Positions 60,990-64,000 of a stretch of 64,000 bases of DNA are shown here, in pieces (position 1 is the stretch's first letter; the number at the start of each line of letters is the position of its first letter). Source of the stretch: Apiosordaria backusii (taxonomy: Eukaryota > Ascomycota > Sordariomycetes > Sordariales > Lasiosphaeriaceae); the NCBI GenBank assembly GCA_030549205.1, contig JAUKTV010000003.1, positions 496,001-560,000 of the forward strand, read 5' to 3'. The notes under the pieces are model-generated. The model was not told the origin of the DNA and did not search any database. It was given only the letters and a program-made list of their open reading frames with translations. Position numbers and translations under genes: made by a program.

Positions 60990-62012
60990 ATGAGCCAAAC
61001 AGCCCCTCAAGATGTCTTCATGGAGGAAGTGCGCCGCTTGCGAGCCGCGTACGAGAAGCAGCGAGACTCAACCAACCTCGTTCCCCCAACCGGCCGACCT
61101 GTTCTTGACAACGACATAGACATTGTCGATGGCATAGTCTACCACACGTATTGGTACGAGCGTACCAGCAACACCGCTGCCGATAGTCAGGGCGAGGAGT
61201 GTCAGGTCGTTCGCCTCGCCGACATCCCTGGCACCCTCTCCGGCGATATCCTCCGGCTTGAACGCAATTTGCCACCCTTGGATCCCGGCGGCGACTACAA
61301 CATCATCGGCGATGACATCCATCGGCTCGTAAACCCGCCTCCTCTTCCCTGCTTCGAAGACGACTCAGAGGACATCAGCGCCGCGCTAGCCTCTCTCCCC
61401 GAGATCGAGGTCGACCCGGACGCGCACTTCATCAAGAAGGGCAAGTATGCAACCGAGATACAGAACCTTCTCGCCTGTCAGGGCGGATCCTGTCCCGGAG
61501 TACCCAAATCGGCGCATGTCATCCGGTTACTCGGAAAGTCGCTGTACGGCGAATTGGTATTTGAGAAATTCACTCCTCGATACGTGCTCGCGGCCGTGCA
61601 TCCCCTCTCCAAGTACAAGGCATGGATTCTCCAGCTCATTGACGGGCTACGATGCCTTCACTCTCTTGAAATCATACATCGCGATCTCCGCATTGACAAC
61701 CTCGTCTTTTCTCGCGACAATTCCCGGCTGCTCATCTGCGACCTTGAGAGCCGGTGGGGTAATCGCCTGGCGCCCGAAATTTCCCGCCGGCCTGTCCTGG
61801 ATGCTGGCTGGACCAAGAAGTCGGACATTTACGATCTGGGCATGACCATTAAAGGCATGATATACGGCAACACACCCATCACGAATCTGGTGGAATGGCA
61901 TGCGCCCCCCCCGCTAGATGACATTGTAGCATCCTGCCTACGTATCTCACCTGAGGATCGACCCAGTTTGGACGAGGTATATGATATGGTGGAGAACATT
62001 AAGATCCATTAG
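60990..62012 (+). CDS. Protein-kinase-like protein, unusual motifs
   Basis: 340 residues from MSQTAPQDVFMEEVRRLRAA; single exon, opposite strand to the surrounding family. The N-terminal 150 residues are acidic and lack a Gly-rich loop. A Lys (HFIKKGKYATEIQNLL) with a following Glu could supply the Lys-Glu pair. The C-lobe is clear: RYVLAAVHPLSKYKAWILQL, the catalytic loop IIHRDLRIDNLVF, CDLESRWG where DFG is expected, an APE-like APEI, and KKSDIYDLGMTIKGMI. HRD and the loop Asn are present, so activity is possible despite DLE and the poor glycine loop. It may be a fungal-specific kinase or pseudokinase; the substrate is unknown. Confidence 0.75.
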   Translation: MSQTAPQDVFMEEVRRLRAAYEKQRDSTNLVPPTGRPVLDNDIDIVDGIVYHTYWYERTSNTAADSQGEECQVVRLADIPGTLSGDILRLERNLPPLDPGGDYNIIGDDIHRLVNPPPLPCFEDDSEDISAALASLPEIEVDPDAHFIKKGKYATEIQNLLACQGGSCPGVPKSAHVIRLLGKSLYGELVFEKFTPRYVLAAVHPLSKYKAWILQLIDGLRCLHSLEIIHRDLRIDNLVFSRDNSRLLICDLESRWGNRLAPEISRRPVLDAGWTKKSDIYDLGMTIKGMIYGNTPITNLVEWHAPPPLDDIVASCLRISPEDRPSLDEVYDMVENIKIH

Positions 62013-62261
62013 CTCGCCCAGAAGTAATGTATGGATACACTATGATACAGGTCTGTTAAAGTAGACCAATGATACTAGTCCCAAAACTCCGCCCTCAGCC
62101 CCAGTTATCACCACTACTTCCTCCCGTGACCCTGGCCCAAACGATGGAAACCTTTCCACCCTTGATCACGCCCTCCCTTCAAGGTAACCGATATAGGTAA
62201 GCCTGAATGGGCCAACATCATCCTCCCTATTGTACAGCAATCCCACACATCCTGTTCCTGT

Positions 62262-63387
62262 TCACTCGGCGTCATAAATATTTTCTCCGCCCAGCATCTT
62301 CCATTCATCACCGGGTGCCTCATTCTGGGTGGTATTATCCTGTGTTTCATCCTTGAACCCCCAAGTGTAGCCGTCCAGGTTCTCCTCGAATGGTATGTCG
62401 CCCTCCATCACCCAGAGCCTTCCATTTCCGTCGAGCTGTCCCTGATTCTCAACTGAGCTCGAAGTCTCATGATTCTCACGGGGGGGCATAGTTCTGGCTC
62501 GCTTCCGCTCCGCCTCGGGAGGCACCTCGGGGCCATCCCGCTTGCTGGGACCTGTGTTGTTGTTGGGTTGTTTCGTCATGGAGCGCGTATCTTCCTACGA
62601 CCGTAACTCCTCGATGAGATTTCCCACGCCAGGCGTGCTGTTGGTGGCGTTCCGACTCGGTTTCGGCAGGCCGGCTTTTCGGCGGAGGTTATTGTGCTTG
62701 TCGGTCCATTGTTTTCGGATTTTCTGCGCCGCCTTCTTTGCAGCGGCTGCTTCCTCTGGGGACATGTTGTCGGTGTTTATTTCTGAGGGTTTAGGTGGTC
62801 CCTTGTCCAGAGCCTCGGTCTGCGCCTTCCCCTTGAGCTTCACGGGACCTGTTCCGATAATCACAAACAGGTTTCCTGCGAGAAACTCGCCCTCTTCATC
62901 GAAGGTACGATTGATCAGGTCGACATCTACAAAGTTGACTGTGCAAGGACAGATTGTCGGAGCGGCCGCGGCTCGGTTCTCCTCAGAGACCTGGGTTTCT
63001 TCATATGAGGACTCGACTTCGCGGGCAAGGTAGGATGACTCTTGAAGTTGGTTTGTTGCTTCGGATTCTTCCTGAACTATCACTTGGGTCTCGGCTGTGA
63101 CGATCGGGATAACCGTGGGATTACTATTGGTAATTGTTAGTTGATCTCTTAGGTTGTTGATTGAATTCATCCTGCAACTCGAGGCTCGAAACTTTGAAAA
63201 GGCCACTTGATCTGGTCGCCTGATTGGGAAAGCTGAGATGGGGGTATGCTTTGATACCCAGGTAGCAGTAAGGAATGGGCTGGAGACAATTGAAAAGAGG
63301 GAGAGCGAATGAAAAACCTACTCAGACGCATCGAGATTGGTGCCATGCGTACCGCCACCAGATATTTTGTTGTGGTTGGAGTCCATT
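62262..63387 (-). CDS. Tandem-family member e, in-frame UAG at 62595-62597
   Basis: Exon 1 (start 63387) encodes MDSNHNKISGGGTHGTNLDA and ends at GTAGGT. Exon 2 has IPPSQLSQSGDQIKWPFQSF. Exon 3 starts at 63123 after CTAACAATTACCAATAG. The region before the core is longer than in the other members (FVDVDLINRTFDEEGEFLAG, NLFVIIGTGPVKLKGKAQTE). The core is GPPKPSEINTDNMSPEEAAA, then AKKAAQKIRKQWTDKHNNLR and RKAGLPKPSR. After EELRS-UAG-EDTRS the same frame gives 110 residues with a basic cluster (EAERKRARTMPP) and the end GDEWKMLGGENIYDAE, close to the end of member a. Divergence from b/c suggests it is the oldest copy. The UAG position is conserved, but the hairpin is weaker. Confidence 0.62.
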
Positions 63388-63588
63388 TTTTCTGTCGACA
63401 AGAGACCGTGAGGTCGGCAGAGAAGGTAACGTCGATACGAGACGGTACGGTGCGTGTGAAGTAGTGAGACCGCAGGTACTGGCTACTAGAGTGATGATTG
63501 TCTGGTGACATTAAAGACGGCCAGTGTAGGTGGTGGTGACAGAAGAAGAGAGAGGAAGAAATCCGACAGGAAGAAATGAGTGGGAGAT

Positions 63589-63665
63589 ATCAGTGGGGAT
63601 GCCGGAGCAGCCGTCGAAGGCAGGTGAACTGTCTGGTGTTGGTGGGCCCACGGGGCAGAATCCCT
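63589..63665 (-). promoter_or_regulatory. Conserved upstream block of member e
   Basis: GCCGGAGCAGCCGTCGAAGG, then CAGGTGAACTGTCTGG and GTGGGCCCACGGGGCAGAAT (+ strand sense). The rest, 63666-64000, shows no supported feature. Confidence 0.45.
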
Positions 63666-64000
63666 CTTCATATCATTTGAGAGCGGCTTATTGTGGTATG
63701 TTCAATCCTCCTCCTCTTTACCTACTTGCGGCCTTTTGTCTTTCTTCGTCTGTGGCTGGCTCCATCAGTCACAGACTCCGCCCTTTGTACGCGCCTTCTT
63801 GTGCTCAGATGCCATCCCTTGACAATTGTTCATTCCTCTTATGACTTGGACGAGAGATTCGGAAGCATTGGGAAAGGCGGAGGGGGCGGGATGGAGGGTT
63901 GAAAGAGTTATCTGAGGACTTTCTCAGCCTCCTTTCGTCCAGAGGGATTGTCATTGATATTTCAGCCAGCAAGACATGTGCCAATAATTCTGAAGGCAAC

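Noticed and set aside
54017..63387. Introns removing the UAG codons
   Set aside because: In b and c no GT donor and AG acceptor of matching phase lie close around the UAG; GTGACAGAGTCTTAG in b would be a 15-nt intron, too short.
1..64000. CRISPR array, bacterial operons, plasmid origin
   Set aside because: The window is fungal nuclear DNA with spliced genes; no regular spacer-repeat pattern was seen.

Overview
This is a nuclear window from a filamentous ascomycete, most likely a Sordariomycete of the order Sordariales. The genes carry short (about 50-100 nt) introns with GTATGT/GTAAGT-type donors and CTAAC/CTGAC branch sites, coding sequence is GC-rich, duplicated and mobile DNA shows C-to-T/G-to-A decay like that left by repeat-induced point mutation (RIP), and the encoded proteins (for example a 744-residue complex I 78-kDa subunit) look like Sordariales orthologues. 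Species cannot be fixed from the sequence alone.

Layout. 0-26 kb is a dense housekeeping block: the tail of a membrane protein, complex I 78-kDa subunit (-), a coiled-coil gene with a long in-frame extension past a UAG (-), an acyl-CoA-binding membrane protein (-), RNase III (-) divergent from mitoribosomal mS33 (+), a Pumilio-family RNA-binding protein (+), a DJ-1/PfpI protein (-), urease accessory UreG (+), TSR1 (-) divergent from UTP7 (+), and peptidyl-tRNA hydrolase PTH2 (-). A 547-bp AT-rich MITE-like element with inverted termini sits between PTH2 and a nicotinamide riboside kinase gene (+). 28-45 kb holds a very large chromodomain gene (-), again with a long in-frame ORF after a UAG, then a Rab11 GTPase, BRX1, an intron-containing tRNA-Leu(UAA), a decayed F-box-like locus and an HDA1-class histone deacetylase. 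47-51 kb has an RS-rich protein and GAPDH. 53-63.5 kb is an accessory region: a tandem array of an unrecognised gene family, all on the minus strand, with fragments and pseudogenes, shared upstream and downstream blocks, and an unrelated kinase-like gene inserted in it.

Main discovery. At least four genes or ORF pairs (coiled-coil gene, chromodomain gene, and three or more members of the tandem family) consist of two long ORFs in the same frame separated by exactly one UAG codon. In the coiled-coil gene, the chromodomain gene and family members b and c, that UAG lies in the loop of a predicted RNA hairpin. In paralogues b and c the stems differ in sequence but the UAG and the seven-base loop are the same. 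This is the signature expected for stop codons recoded to UGG (Trp) by the A-to-I mRNA editing known in sexual tissue of Fusarium, Neurospora and Sordaria. The editing itself is inference; RNA reads from fruiting bodies would decide it.

The housekeeping genes cluster loosely by role: ribosome biogenesis (TSR1, UTP7, BRX1, RNase III), mitochondria (complex I, mS33, perhaps PTH2) and chromatin silencing (chromodomain protein, HDA1). Three places show apparent single-base frameshifts, two of them next to G or C homopolymers, so some may be assembly errors.
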